From the NCBI GenBank assembly GCA_963812255.1, contig CAWEUM010000006.1:62001-126000 (forward strand): 64,000 nt of DNA, written 5' to 3'. Position 1 is the stretch's first letter; each line of letters starts with the position of its first letter. This document shows positions 9,270 to 18,800 of this stretch, piece after piece. The position numbers and the translations under genes are program-made. Source of the DNA: DATJGR01 sp963812255. GTDB taxonomy: Bacteria > Pseudomonadota > Gammaproteobacteria > Pseudomonadales > Azotimanducaceae. A model generated the notes under the pieces. The model worked only from the letters and a program-made list of their open reading frames with translations. It was not told the origin of the DNA and searched no databases.

Positions 9270-10223
9270 TCACGGCACCCACGCCGCAGCGTTGTGAAGC
9301 CGACCGAGTTCGCGCAGCAACGTTGTCGCGTATTGACCTGGCAACAGATCGAAACGCAATTCCAGATCCGATCCTTCGATTGTCCACTCGAGCGCGCCGG
9401 GACGCAGCACCAGCGGGCGCCGTTGCTGCGAGAGGCCGAGATGCTCCAGCGGATCGAGCCAGTCGCGATACGCGGCCATCGCATCGGTCTCGATGGCGTG
9501 CGCCATACCGCGCGCCGCGCCCCTTCCGCGTCCCCATAGCGGTCCCGTTGGCAGCGCGTCGAGTGCAACGTCACCGTCGATCAGCCGGTTCCAGCTCCGC
9601 GCGGAAACACGTGCGGCAAGCACCGCGTTGAACAGCAACGCTCGCGCAGTGGATAGATGCAAGCCTCTGCGAAACGCCGAAATAGCCGGGCGCGGCCGGT
9701 TGCAGATCCACCGTTTGGCACGATCGACGTTGGCGCCGTCGTGGCCGAAGCGCTGCTCGCCGTAATAATTGGGCGCCCCGCAACGTTTCAGCACATCGAG
9801 GCGTTCGGACACCACGGCGACGTCACCGGACAGATCGCGCACACGAATCCGGAACGCGTTGCCAGCCAGATCACCGCGGCGAAGTTTGCGTTGATGACGG
9901 GCCGACTCCAGGATGCGCCAGGCGGGCGACGCTTCGACGTGCGGCGCATCCCGCTGCGTATGCACACTGAACCATTGGCGGGTCATCGCATGACGATCCT
10001 TCATACCGGCAAACCCGACATCGGTGGGCGCAACCCCGAATGAACACGCGAGATCGTGCGCCACATCGTATGTGTTCAGACCGCGCTTCTCGACGTACAG
10101 CAGCAGATGCTCGCCCTCCCCGCTCGGCGCGAACGCCGCCGATTCATCGACCAGAAAGTCGTCGGCGCAACGGCGCATCATCCCCTCTACGGAGATTGGG
10201 GTATACGCATACGGCGGCGCCAT
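9270..10223 (-). CDS. truD: tRNA pseudouridine(13) synthase TruD
   Basis: Converts U13 of tRNA-Glu to pseudouridine. The protein of about 317 residues has the TruD-specific catalytic motif GFAGMKDRHA (the Asp is the nucleophile), the RRGDLAGNAFRIRV segment and NYYGEQRFG. An ATG at 10223 and an in-frame GTG at 10232 are both possible starts; ATG is preferred. ftsB ends 11 bases upstream. In Pseudomonas and E. coli ispD and ispF lie between ftsB and truD; here they are missing. Confidence 0.95.
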   Translation of the reverse strand: MAPPYAYTPISVEGMMRRCADDFLVDESAAFAPSGEGEHLLLYVEKRGLNTYDVAHDLACSFGVAPTDVGFAGMKDRHAMTRQWFSVHTQRDAPHVEASPAWRILESARHQRKLRRGDLAGNAFRIRVRDLSGDVAVVSERLDVLKRCGAPNYYGEQRFGHDGANVDRAKRWICNRPRPAISAFRRGLHLSTARALLFNAVLAARVSARSWNRLIDGDVALDALPTGPLWGRGRGAARGMAHAIETDAMAAYRDWLDPLEHLGLSQQRRPLVLRPGALEWTIEGSDLELRFDLLPGQYATTLLRELGRLHNAAAWVP

Positions 10224-10234
10224 CGGGTCCACGC

Positions 10235-10507
10235 TCAGGGAGTGACCACGAGGTAGAACGTCTCGCCGTCCTTGACCATACCGAGTTCGCTACGGGCACG
10301 CGCTTCGACACCGGCCGAGCCGCTCTGCAGTGCCGTCACTTCAACGGCCAGCACGCGGTTGCGCTGATCCAATTCCTCGGTCCGGCGAGCCTGCTCGGCA
10401 ACGCGCGCGCGTAGATCGTTGCGGGCCAGAATGCCGACGTCGCTGAACCAGAGGCGCACCTGCATCCCGATCAGAATGACGGCGCCGACTACCATCAGGA
10501 CACGCAT
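10235..10507 (-). CDS. ftsB: Cell division protein FtsB
   Basis: Small bitopic inner-membrane protein that joins FtsL and FtsQ in the divisome. The 90-residue product has an N-terminal membrane segment (residues 2-18) and then a coiled coil (about residues 28-62). It ends with the typical ELGMVKDGETFYLVV segment. It lies 8 bases after enolase, the conserved eno-ftsB pair. Confidence 0.93.
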   Translation of the reverse strand: MRVLMVVGAVILIGMQVRLWFSDVGILARNDLRARVAEQARRTEELDQRNRVLAVEVTALQSGSAGVEARARSELGMVKDGETFYLVVTP

Positions 10508-10515
10508 GGTCGTGG

Positions 10516-11799
10516 TCAGCCTCGTAGCTCCGCGCGGCCGCGATACACCGCCTTCTTGCCGAGTTGCTCCTCGATACGCAGCAAACGATTGTATTTGGCG
10601 ACTCGATCCGACCGCGACAGCGAGCCGGTCTTGATCTGCCCCGCGCCGGTCGCCACGGCCAGATCCGCGATGGTCGTATCTTCCGTTTCTCCGGAACGAT
10701 GGGAGATCACTGTTGCGTAACCGGCCTGCTTTGCCATCCGAATCGCCGCCAGCGTCTCGGTGAGACTGCCGATTTGGTTGAACTTGATCAGAATACCATT
10801 GGCGACCTGCGCCTTGATCGCGTCGGCGAATATCGCTGTGTTGGTGACGAATATGTCGTCGCCCACCAATTGAATGTGTTCACCAATCGCATCGGTCAAC
10901 ATCTTCCACCCCGGCCAGTCCGCCTCGTCCATTCCGTCTTCGATCGACAGCACCGGATAGCGCTGCGTCAACCCGGCCAGATAGGAGGAGAACTGCATGC
11001 GTCGGAAATGACCTTCGTTTTTCAGTACGTATTCCGAACCGTTGTAGAACTCGGACGCCGCGCAATCGAGCGCGAAGACCACGTCTTCGCCGGGACGGTA
11101 ACCCGCAGCAGCCACCGCTTCCGTCAGCACATCGAGGGCTGCCGCGTTGGATGGCAGATTCGGCGCGAAACCGCCCTCGTCACCCACCGAGGTATTCAGG
11201 CCGCGATCGCGCAACACCGTTTTCAATGCGTGAAAAATTTCCGCGCCACAGCGCAGCGCATCGCTGAAGCGATTCATCGAAACGGGCTGGATCATGAACT
11301 CCTGAATGTCGACGTTGTTGTCGGCGTGTTCACCGCCGTTGATGATGTTCATCATCGGCACCGGCATCCGCACCTCGGCCGGGCCGAACAACGTGCCGAT
11401 ATGCTCGTAGAGTGGCACGCCACGGGCATTTGCCGCGGCCTTCGCGGCCGCGAGCGATACTGCGAGGATCGAATTCGCACCGAGGCGTGTTTTGTTCGCG
11501 GTGCCGTCGAGGTCGATCATCGCGCGATCGAGGCGCTCCTGATCGACCGCGTCGACCCCCATCAATGTGGGCATGATTTCGTCGCTGATCGCCCGCACCG
11601 CACGCAGCACGCCCTTGCCGCCATAGCGAGCACTGTCGTTGTCGCGCAGCTCCAATGCCTCGCGCGTGCCGGTCGATGCACCCGACGGCGCGCATGCCGT
11701 TCCGATGGAGCCATCGTCGAGATGCACGTCCGCTTCAACGGTGGGGTTGCCACGCGAATCGAGTATTTCGCGCCCGACGATGCGTTTGATTCTGCTCAT
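10516..11799 (-). CDS. eno: Enolase
   Basis: Interconverts 2-phosphoglycerate and phosphoenolpyruvate; in many gammaproteobacteria it is also part of the RNA degradosome. The 427-residue protein has PSGASTG, the metal ligands in FALDC, SIEDGMDE and VGDDIFVTN, the catalytic lysine in LIKFNQIG, and the signature SHRSGETEDT. Small departures from the usual sequence (ACAPSG for AAVPSG, KFNQIGS for KVNQIGT) do not touch known catalytic residues. Its ATG overlaps the kdsA stop (ATGA), so translation is probably coupled. PEP made here is the kdsA substrate. Confidence 0.98.
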   Translation of the reverse strand: MSRIKRIVGREILDSRGNPTVEADVHLDDGSIGTACAPSGASTGTREALELRDNDSARYGGKGVLRAVRAISDEIMPTLMGVDAVDQERLDRAMIDLDGTANKTRLGANSILAVSLAAAKAAANARGVPLYEHIGTLFGPAEVRMPVPMMNIINGGEHADNNVDIQEFMIQPVSMNRFSDALRCGAEIFHALKTVLRDRGLNTSVGDEGGFAPNLPSNAAALDVLTEAVAAAGYRPGEDVVFALDCAASEFYNGSEYVLKNEGHFRRMQFSSYLAGLTQRYPVLSIEDGMDEADWPGWKMLTDAIGEHIQLVGDDIFVTNTAIFADAIKAQVANGILIKFNQIGSLTETLAAIRMAKQAGYATVISHRSGETEDTTIADLAVATGAGQIKTGSLSRSDRVAKYNRLLRIEEQLGKKAVYRGRAELRG

Positions 11800-12626
11800 A
11801 GGTCCTCGATGAATCCGTTGGCCTTGACCACTTCGTCGATCCGCACGAGTACCCGCAGCAGATCGAGCATACGATCGAGCGGCCAGGAGTTCGGGCCATC
11901 CGACATCGCCTTCGACGGATCCGGGTGCGTTTCCATGAACACACCGGCGACGCCCGCCGCGACCGCCGCCCTTGCCAGCACCGGCACCATTTCGCGCTGG
12001 CCACCCGAGGTATTGCCGAGTCCACCCGGCATCTGTACCGAATGCGTCGCGTCGAAGACGACCGGACAGCCAGTCTGGCGCATGATCGCCAGCGATCGCA
12101 TGTCCGAAACCAGATTGTTGTAGCCGAAGCTCGCACCACGCTCACAGACCATGATCTGCTGGTTACCCGTTGCACGCGCTTTGTTGACGACATTGATCAT
12201 ATCGAGGGGCGCAAGGAATTGACCCTTCTTGATGTTCACCGGCAAGCCCTGCGCGCAAACGTTGCGGATGAAGTTCGTCTGCCGGCACAGAAACGCCGGC
12301 GTTTGCAGCACCGACACCACGTCGGCCACCTCGTCGAGCGGCGTGTCTTCGTGGACATCGGTCAACACCGGCACGCCCACGTCGGTCTTCACCTTCTCCA
12401 GAATCCGCAGCCCCTCTTCGAGGCCGGGACCCCGATAACTTTCGTGCGAGGAACGATTGGCCTTGTCGAACGAACTCTTGAAGATGAACGGAATACCCAG
12501 CGTCGCGCTCATGTCACGCAGACGCTCCGCCGTATTCAATATCAGTTCCTCGGTCTCGATCACGCACGGACCGGCGATCAGAAACAGCGGGCGGTCGCGC
12601 CCGACATCGAAATCCAATAGCTGCAT
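11796..12626 (-). CDS. kdsA: 3-deoxy-8-phosphooctulonate synthase (KDO-8-P synthase)
   Basis: Condenses phosphoenolpyruvate with arabinose 5-phosphate to make the KDO precursor of the lipopolysaccharide inner core. The 276-residue protein has the family motifs AGPCVIE, FKSSFDKANRSS, SYRGPGLEEGL, DVHE and VFDATHSVQMPGG. It sits 18 bases after pyrG and overlaps the enolase start. The pyrG-kdsA-eno order is widely conserved; CTP from PyrG is needed later to activate KDO. Confidence 0.97.
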   Translation of the reverse strand: MQLLDFDVGRDRPLFLIAGPCVIETEELILNTAERLRDMSATLGIPFIFKSSFDKANRSSHESYRGPGLEEGLRILEKVKTDVGVPVLTDVHEDTPLDEVADVVSVLQTPAFLCRQTNFIRNVCAQGLPVNIKKGQFLAPLDMINVVNKARATGNQQIMVCERGASFGYNNLVSDMRSLAIMRQTGCPVVFDATHSVQMPGGLGNTSGGQREMVPVLARAAVAAGVAGVFMETHPDPSKAMSDGPNSWPLDRMLDLLRVLVRIDEVVKANGFIEDL

Positions 12627-12644
12627 GAACTGCGGTTCCGTTGA

Positions 12645-14309
12645 TCAGGTGGTTGCGGTGGCTGTTGCGGTCTCGCAATGCGGGTTCTCGGCCGCCGCGT
12701 AGGCGAGCGCCGCTTCGATGAAGCCGCGAAACAACGGGTGTCCATCTCGCGGCGACGACGTGAACTCCGGATGGAACTGACAGGCGACAAACCAGGGATG
12801 GTCCGGCAGTTCGATCATCTCCACGAGGTCGTCGTCGGATCGGCCGGCAACGATCAAGCCATCATGCTGCAAGCGCTCCAGGTACCGTTCGTTGACTTCG
12901 TAGCGATGACGGTGGCGTTCGTAGACGACATCTTCCCCGTATATTCGGCGTGCAAGCGATCCGGCGGTCAGTCTGCACGCCTGCGCCCCCAGTCGCATCG
13001 TGCCGCCGAGATCGTCGCCGGCCTGGCGATGCGTGAGTTGACCGTCACGATCGACCCATTCGGTAATCAGCGCGATCACCGGATATGGCGCATTCGGATT
13101 GATCTCGGTGGAATGCGCATCCTCGAGCCCCGACACGTTGCGCGCGAAATCGATGACCGCAGCGTGCAGCCCGTAGCAAATCCCGAGATACGGCACGCCG
13201 TTCTCACGGGCAAACTGCGCTGCTTTGATCTTGCCTTCGAAGCCGCGCTGTCCAAACCCGCCCGGAACCAGAATCGCATCCACCTCCTCGAGCACCGCGG
13301 TGCCGTTGGTTTCGATGTCTTCGGCATCAACGTAGCGGATGTCGACCCTGGTACGGGTTTGAATACCCGCGTGCACGACTGCTTCGCTGAGCGACTTGTA
13401 TGCATCGAGCAAATCGAGGTATTTGCCGACGATCGCGATGCGCGTGCGTCGATCCGGATGCAGCTGCGCGTCGACGACGCGGTGCCATTCCGACAGGTCG
13501 GCTTCGTCACATTCGAGGCCGAACTTTTCGATGACGATATCGTCGAGCTTCTGCTCATGCAGCATCGCCGGCACCTGATAGATCGTCGGCGCATCGGGAA
13601 GCGGAATCACCGCCCGCTCTTCAACGTTCGTGAACAACGCGATTTTACTACGCGAAGATTTCGAGATCATGCGTTCGGAACGGCACACGAGTACGTCGGG
13701 CTGCAAGCCGACCGAACGCAGTTCCTTCACGGAATGCTGCGTGGGTTTGGTCTTCGTCTCGCCGGCGCTGGCGATGTAAGGCACCAACGTCAGATGAATG
13801 AACAGCGTACTTGCCGCGCCGACCTCGAGACGTAGCTGACGAATGCCCTCGAGAAACGGCTGCGATTCGATGTCACCGACCGTGCCGCCGATCTCGACGA
13901 TGACGATATCGAAATTCTCGCCGGCTTCGCGGATCCGCCGCTTGATCTCGTCGGTGATATGCGGAATAACCTGCACGGTGCCGCCGAGATAGTCGCCGCG
14001 GCGTTCCTTGCGAATCACCTCGGCATAGATGCTGCCTGTCGTAAAGTTGTTCTTGCGCGACATCTTCGTGCGCAGGAAACGCTCGTAGTTGCCGAGGTCC
14101 AGATCCGTTTCGGCCCCGTCTGCGGTGACGTAGACCTCGCCATGCTGGAACGGGCTCATCGTGCCCGGATCGACGTTGATGTACGGATCCATCTTCACGA
14201 TGTTGACTTTCAGATTGCGGGCTTCGAGAACCGCCGCGAGCGATGACGTGAGGACGCCTTTACCGAGTGACGAAACCACACCACCGGTTACGAAAACATA
14301 GCGAGTCAT
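12645..14309 (-). CDS. pyrG: CTP synthase
   Basis: Makes CTP from UTP, ATP and glutamine. The 554-residue protein has the amidoligase domain (MTRYVFVTGGVVSSLGKG, KMDPYINVDPGTMSP, EIGGTVGDIES) and a class I glutamine amidotransferase domain. The catalytic triad is Cys378 (GICYG), His513 and Glu515 (HPEF). In place of the usual GxCxGxQ elbow the sequence reads GICYGLH, with His382 for the conserved Gln. The open frame extends to 14405, but the ATG at 14309 gives the family N-terminus. A 14-codon open frame upstream ends in an ATGA overlap with this start. Confidence 0.97.
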   Translation of the reverse strand: MTRYVFVTGGVVSSLGKGVLTSSLAAVLEARNLKVNIVKMDPYINVDPGTMSPFQHGEVYVTADGAETDLDLGNYERFLRTKMSRKNNFTTGSIYAEVIRKERRGDYLGGTVQVIPHITDEIKRRIREAGENFDIVIVEIGGTVGDIESQPFLEGIRQLRLEVGAASTLFIHLTLVPYIASAGETKTKPTQHSVKELRSVGLQPDVLVCRSERMISKSSRSKIALFTNVEERAVIPLPDAPTIYQVPAMLHEQKLDDIVIEKFGLECDEADLSEWHRVVDAQLHPDRRTRIAIVGKYLDLLDAYKSLSEAVVHAGIQTRTRVDIRYVDAEDIETNGTAVLEEVDAILVPGGFGQRGFEGKIKAAQFARENGVPYLGICYGLHAAVIDFARNVSGLEDAHSTEINPNAPYPVIALITEWVDRDGQLTHRQAGDDLGGTMRLGAQACRLTAGSLARRIYGEDVVYERHRHRYEVNERYLERLQHDGLIVAGRSDDDLVEMIELPDHPWFVACQFHPEFTSSPRDGHPLFRGFIEAALAYAAAENPHCETATATATT

Positions 14310-14355
14310 GAGTGCGCCATCTTGATGTGAGCGCGCGCGACGTGAGTCATGAGTG
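14303..14355. repeat. 12-bp direct repeat around the pyrG start codon
   Basis: GAGTCATGAGTG occurs at 14303-14314 and again at 14344-14355. On the minus strand both copies read CACTCATGACTC, so the pyrG start codon and its surroundings are duplicated 41 bases upstream. Confidence 0.7.
14306..14350 (-). promoter_or_regulatory. Possible upstream ORF coupled to pyrG
   Basis: The upstream copy of the start region opens a 14-codon frame (MTHVARAHIKMAHS). Its TGA overlaps the pyrG ATG as ATGA. No clear Shine-Dalgarno precedes it. It may be a leader peptide or only a result of the direct repeat. Confidence 0.25.
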
Positions 14356-14423
14356 AGGCGCGCAAGATGGGAAGTCAGGGTAGCAAAAGGGTCTGGGCAG
14401 CACAAACGAAACGCACCGCGCCA

Positions 14424-15803
14424 TCAGTTTCCCCACCGACGTTCCGACCCGCGCAAGCTCAGGTGCCAGGCATCGTCGGAGGTCTCCGCGTAGGCGGTAT
14501 CGATTGCGATGCCGGGCACCGCGGCGAACTGACCGTCCACATAGATCAGCGGGTACGCATCGCGCAGCCACGGCGGCACGCGCGCTTCGGACAACAGCCG
14601 CTTGACGCTTCGCGCGCCGGAACGACCCACCGGCCTGAGGCGTTCGCCCCCGATACGCGCACGCACTTCCACCACTTCCAGCGACGCGCGCAGACCGACT
14701 CCCGTGCCGCGGCGGGATTCGAGTTGACCGACCGCGATGTCGATCGGAGCGTCCAGCAGGCACCATCTCAGCGGCGACAGCACCGGTTGCGCCGCCGCGA
14801 CGACATACAGGTGTTGCCGGTACCTGCGAACGTTGAAATCCGTCGCGACCTCCACCACCGGCAGGCGGTCGTGAGCGCTGTTCGCCTGGCGAACGATTTC
14901 CGTCAAAACACGTTCTCGCACACCGTGAATGCCGGCCCGGACCAGCCAGCGCCGCAGCAGCGGACGCGCATGCGGCGCGTCGAGCAAGTTCACAGCCAGA
15001 GGCCGCGACTCGACGCCGATGCCGGTCGAGCTGCCAGCGCTGTTGTCGAACGCGTTCTCAACGTTCGCGACAGCCCCGTCGAGCTGTTCATCCAACGCGT
15101 AGCGCAGCAGTACAGCCTCGTCGGCGAATCGCTTCGCTGCCCGATGCAGTCGTACTGCCGCATCCGGCCAACGTCGCCGCATTGTGCGAAGCACTTCGTG
15201 GCGGATGAAATTGCGATCGAAGCGGCGATCGGCATTGCTCGTATCGTCGATCCAGTCGAGATCGTGCGAACGCGCCCAGGCCTCGATGTCGGTGCGCGTC
15301 ACGTCCAGCATCGGACGCAACAGGTGACCTCGACCGAGCCGCCGCGACGCGGGCATCGCGGCCAGCGCGGCGACACCGCCGCCACGCATCAGACGCCACA
15401 ACACCGTCTCGGCCTGATCGTCGAGATGATGCGCAAGCCACAGCACGTCGCCATCGGCAAGCACGTCTTCGAAGGCCTTGTAGCGGACACGCCGTGCGGC
15501 GGCCTCGACGCTGCCGCGTGAAGAAACTCCGACACGCTGCGCGGTGAAACGAACACCAAGCTCGACGCTAACGGATTCACAGTGTCGCTGCCAGACATTT
15601 GCGTCGGCGCTGAGACCGTGGTTGACGTGCAATGCCAGCAGCCGGCGTCGATCGTCGATGCGTTGCGCCGCGGCATGCAGCAGTACGGTGGAGTCGAGCC
15701 CGCCGCTGTAGGCCACCACGATCCGGCCGCCTGCCGAAGCCTGCATCAGCGCCGCGCGAATCGATGCGTCGACCGATCGCGGTACCGCTGGGAGTCCGCT
15801 CAC
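14424..15803 (-). CDS. tilS: tRNA(Ile)-lysidine synthetase
   Basis: Changes C34 of tRNA-Ile(CAU) to lysidine so that it reads AUA. The 459-residue product has the PP-loop SGGLDS at residues 33-38, HVNHGLS, HHLDDQAET, and the C-terminal TilS domains with GARSVKRLLSEARVPPW. The GTG at 15803 is chosen because it overlaps the dnaE stop as GTGA and fits homologues. The frame extends upstream inside dnaE, but that part is not TilS-like. accA, which usually lies between dnaE and tilS, is absent. Confidence 0.93.
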   Translation of the reverse strand: MSGLPAVPRSVDASIRAALMQASAGGRIVVAYSGGLDSTVLLHAAAQRIDDRRRLLALHVNHGLSADANVWQRHCESVSVELGVRFTAQRVGVSSRGSVEAAARRVRYKAFEDVLADGDVLWLAHHLDDQAETVLWRLMRGGGVAALAAMPASRRLGRGHLLRPMLDVTRTDIEAWARSHDLDWIDDTSNADRRFDRNFIRHEVLRTMRRRWPDAAVRLHRAAKRFADEAVLLRYALDEQLDGAVANVENAFDNSAGSSTGIGVESRPLAVNLLDAPHARPLLRRWLVRAGIHGVRERVLTEIVRQANSAHDRLPVVEVATDFNVRRYRQHLYVVAAAQPVLSPLRWCLLDAPIDIAVGQLESRRGTGVGLRASLEVVEVRARIGGERLRPVGRSGARSVKRLLSEARVPPWLRDAYPLIYVDGQFAAVPGIAIDTAYAETSDDAWHLSLRGSERRWGN

Positions 15804-18800
15804 GCCGCCGAACGGCGATAGTGCAGGCCGACCTGGCCCGCACCGAATTCGTTGCGCAGCGATTGCAGCAATTCGTCGCTCGGCGCCACACACCAATCCG
15901 CACCAAGGACGAGGCGCCCTTCCGCGGCCTGCGAACGATACGCAATGGCCACCGGACAACCTTCGTGTCGATGCGGTTCGAGCAATGCTTTGAGACGGCG
16001 CGCGAAATCACGCGAAATCCCATCGCCACAGACATCGATCTGCAGGCAATCGGCAAATCGGCGCCGTGCATCGTCCATCGTATGCACCTGTGCGACCCGC
16101 ATCTTCAATGCACCGTTGTACTCATCCGGCTGCACTTCGCCTTCGACGACCAGTACTGCGTCTTTGAAGATCTTCTGCTTGTGCTTTTCGTAAACATCGG
16201 AAAACACCGACAACTCGATCCTGCCGCTGCGATCATCGAGCACCGTGAACGCCAGCGTTTCGCCGCGTTTGTTGCGCATCGTGCGCGTCGAATAGACGAG
16301 CCCCGCGACGATTTGTACGCCGCGTTCGACACGCAGATCGGCAATCCGCTGCGGCGCGAATTCACGAATCTCCGCCAGATAGTCGTCGATCGGATGACCC
16401 GTCAGGTACAGCCCCAACGCGTCCTTCTCGGCGTCCAGCCGCTCGCGCCGCGTCCACGCGCGCACTCGGAAGTTGGCCGCGCGCAGGTGCGCTGCATCCG
16501 GTGCAGCGAACGGCTCGCCGAACAGATCGTCGATACCGCTCGCGGCGTTACGCGCCGCCTGATCGGCGCCTTGCAGCGCGCTGTCGAGTTCGGCGAGCAG
16601 GCGGGACCGCACGGCATCGAGGTCTTCGTTCGTCTTTGTAAACGGATCCATCGCGCCGGCGCGAATCAGCGCCTCGATCGCGCGCCGATTTGCTTTCTTC
16701 GAGTCGATGCGCCGGCAGAAGTCATACAGATCGCCGAACGGACCGTCTCGCTCGCGGCTGTCGCAGATGGCGACGACGGAGCCTTCGCCGATGCCGCGAA
16801 TCGCACCCAGACCATACAGAATGCGGCCATCGCGCACCGAAAAGCGGAAGCGACTGAGGTTGATGTCCGGCGGATCGAGCGGTACCTGGGAACGGCGCAC
16901 TTCATCGACCAGCGTGACGATCTTGTCGGTGTGCTGCATGTCCGCTGACAACACGGCCGCCATGAACTGATCGGGGTAATGCGTCTTCAGCCACGCCGTC
17001 TGATAGCTGACCATCGCGTACGCCGCCGAATGCGATTTGTTGAACCCGTAACCGGCGAATTTCTCCATCAGGTCGAACAGTTGTCCCGCTTTGGATTCCG
17101 AGACGCCATTGCGCAACGCGCCGGCCTTGAAGATGTCCCGATGCTTGGCCATCTCTTCGGGCTTCTTTTTGCCCATCGCGCGCCGCAACAGATCCGCCGC
17201 GCCCAGACTATAGCCACCGATCACCTGAGCAATCTGCATGACCTGTTCCTGATAAACCATGACGCCGTAGGTGGGTGACAGAATCGGTTCGATACGCGCG
17301 TCGAGATATTCGACCCGGTCGTGGCCATGCTTGCGCTTGATGAAATCCGGGATCAGTTCCATTGGTCCCGGCCGGAACAAGGCACCCAGTGCGATGATGT
17401 CTTCGAAACGGTCCGGCTTCGCCTGCTCCAGCAGACTCTGCATGCCACGCGACTCGAATTGAAACACCGCGGTGGTTTCGGCGCGCTTCAGTAGATCGAA
17501 CACGTGTGGATCGTCGAGCGGGATCCGTGCGATGTCGAGCGGATCGTCACCGTGTGTGCGCGCTTCGTTGATCGCTGCGACCGTCCAATCGATGATTGTC
17601 AGCGTTTTCAGGCCCAGGAAGTCGAATTTGACCAGGCCCGCGCGCTCGACATCGTCCTTGTCGAACTGAGACACGACACCAGAACTGCCGTCGACGACGT
17701 AGAGCGGCACGAAATCGGTCAACTTCGATGGCGCAATGACCACACCGCCAGCGTGCTTGCCTACGTTGCGCACGATGCCTTCCAGCTTGTACGCCATGTC
17801 CATGATCTCGCCGACATCCTCGTTGTCGGCGATGAAATCGCGCAGTTCCGGCGTCTCGGCGACTGCTCGTTGCAACGTCATGCCCACTTCGAAAGGGATC
17901 AGCTTCGACAGTTTGTCGGCCAGGCCGTACGGTTTGCCCTGCACGCGCGCGACGTCGCGTACCACCGCCTTTGCCGCCATCGTGCCGAACGTGACGATCT
18001 GGCTGACCGAATCGTGGCCATACCGCTCAGCCACATGGGCGATGACCGCATCGCGGCCGATCATGCAGAAGTCGATATCGAAGTCCGGCATCGACACACG
18101 CTCGGGATTCAGCAACCGCTCGAACAACAGATCGTATTCGAGCGGATCGAGATCGGTGATACCCAGCGAATACGCGACCAGCGAACCCACACCCGAACCG
18201 CGCCCCGGACCGACCGGAATGCGTTGCGATTTGGCCCAGTTGACGAACTCCATGACGATCAGGAAGTAACCGGCGAACCCCATCTGATTGATGATGCCGA
18301 CCTCGACATCGAGTCGCTCCGAGTAAACCCGACGACGCGCGTCCGATATGTCGGTACCACGCTGCGTCGCAAGCGCCAGGCGTGCATCGAGGCCCTCACG
18401 CGCCAGTTGAATCAGATAGGCATCCAACTCGATACCGTCCGGCAACGGATAGTTCGGCAGGAAATACGTGCCGAGTTGGATGTGCACGCTACAGCGCTTG
18501 GCAATCTCGACTGCATTGGTCAGAGCTTCGGGCACGTCGGCAAACAGCGCCGACATTTCCGCTGGACTCTTGAAATACTGCTCTTCGCTGTAGCGGCGCA
18601 CGCGACGCGGATCGTTCAGCGTGCGGCCCTCCTGTATACAGACGCGCGTCTCGTGCGCTTCGAAATCGTCGCGCTCGAGAAAGCACACGTCGTTCGTTGC
18701 GACGACCGCGATATCGAGTTCGCCGGCCAGCGCCACCGCAGCGGAGAAATAGGTGTCCTCGCCTTTGCGGCGTGTCCGTTCCAGTTCGATGTAGTATCGA

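Noticed and set aside
10564..12123. Long open frame (519 codons) on the plus strand opposite eno and kdsA
   Set aside because: Rich in His, Arg and Asp, matches no family I know, and lies fully antisense to two intact conserved genes. It is a by-product of GC-rich codon use.
12678..13835. Open frame of 385 codons opposite pyrG
   Set aside because: Antisense to an intact gene and without recognisable motifs.
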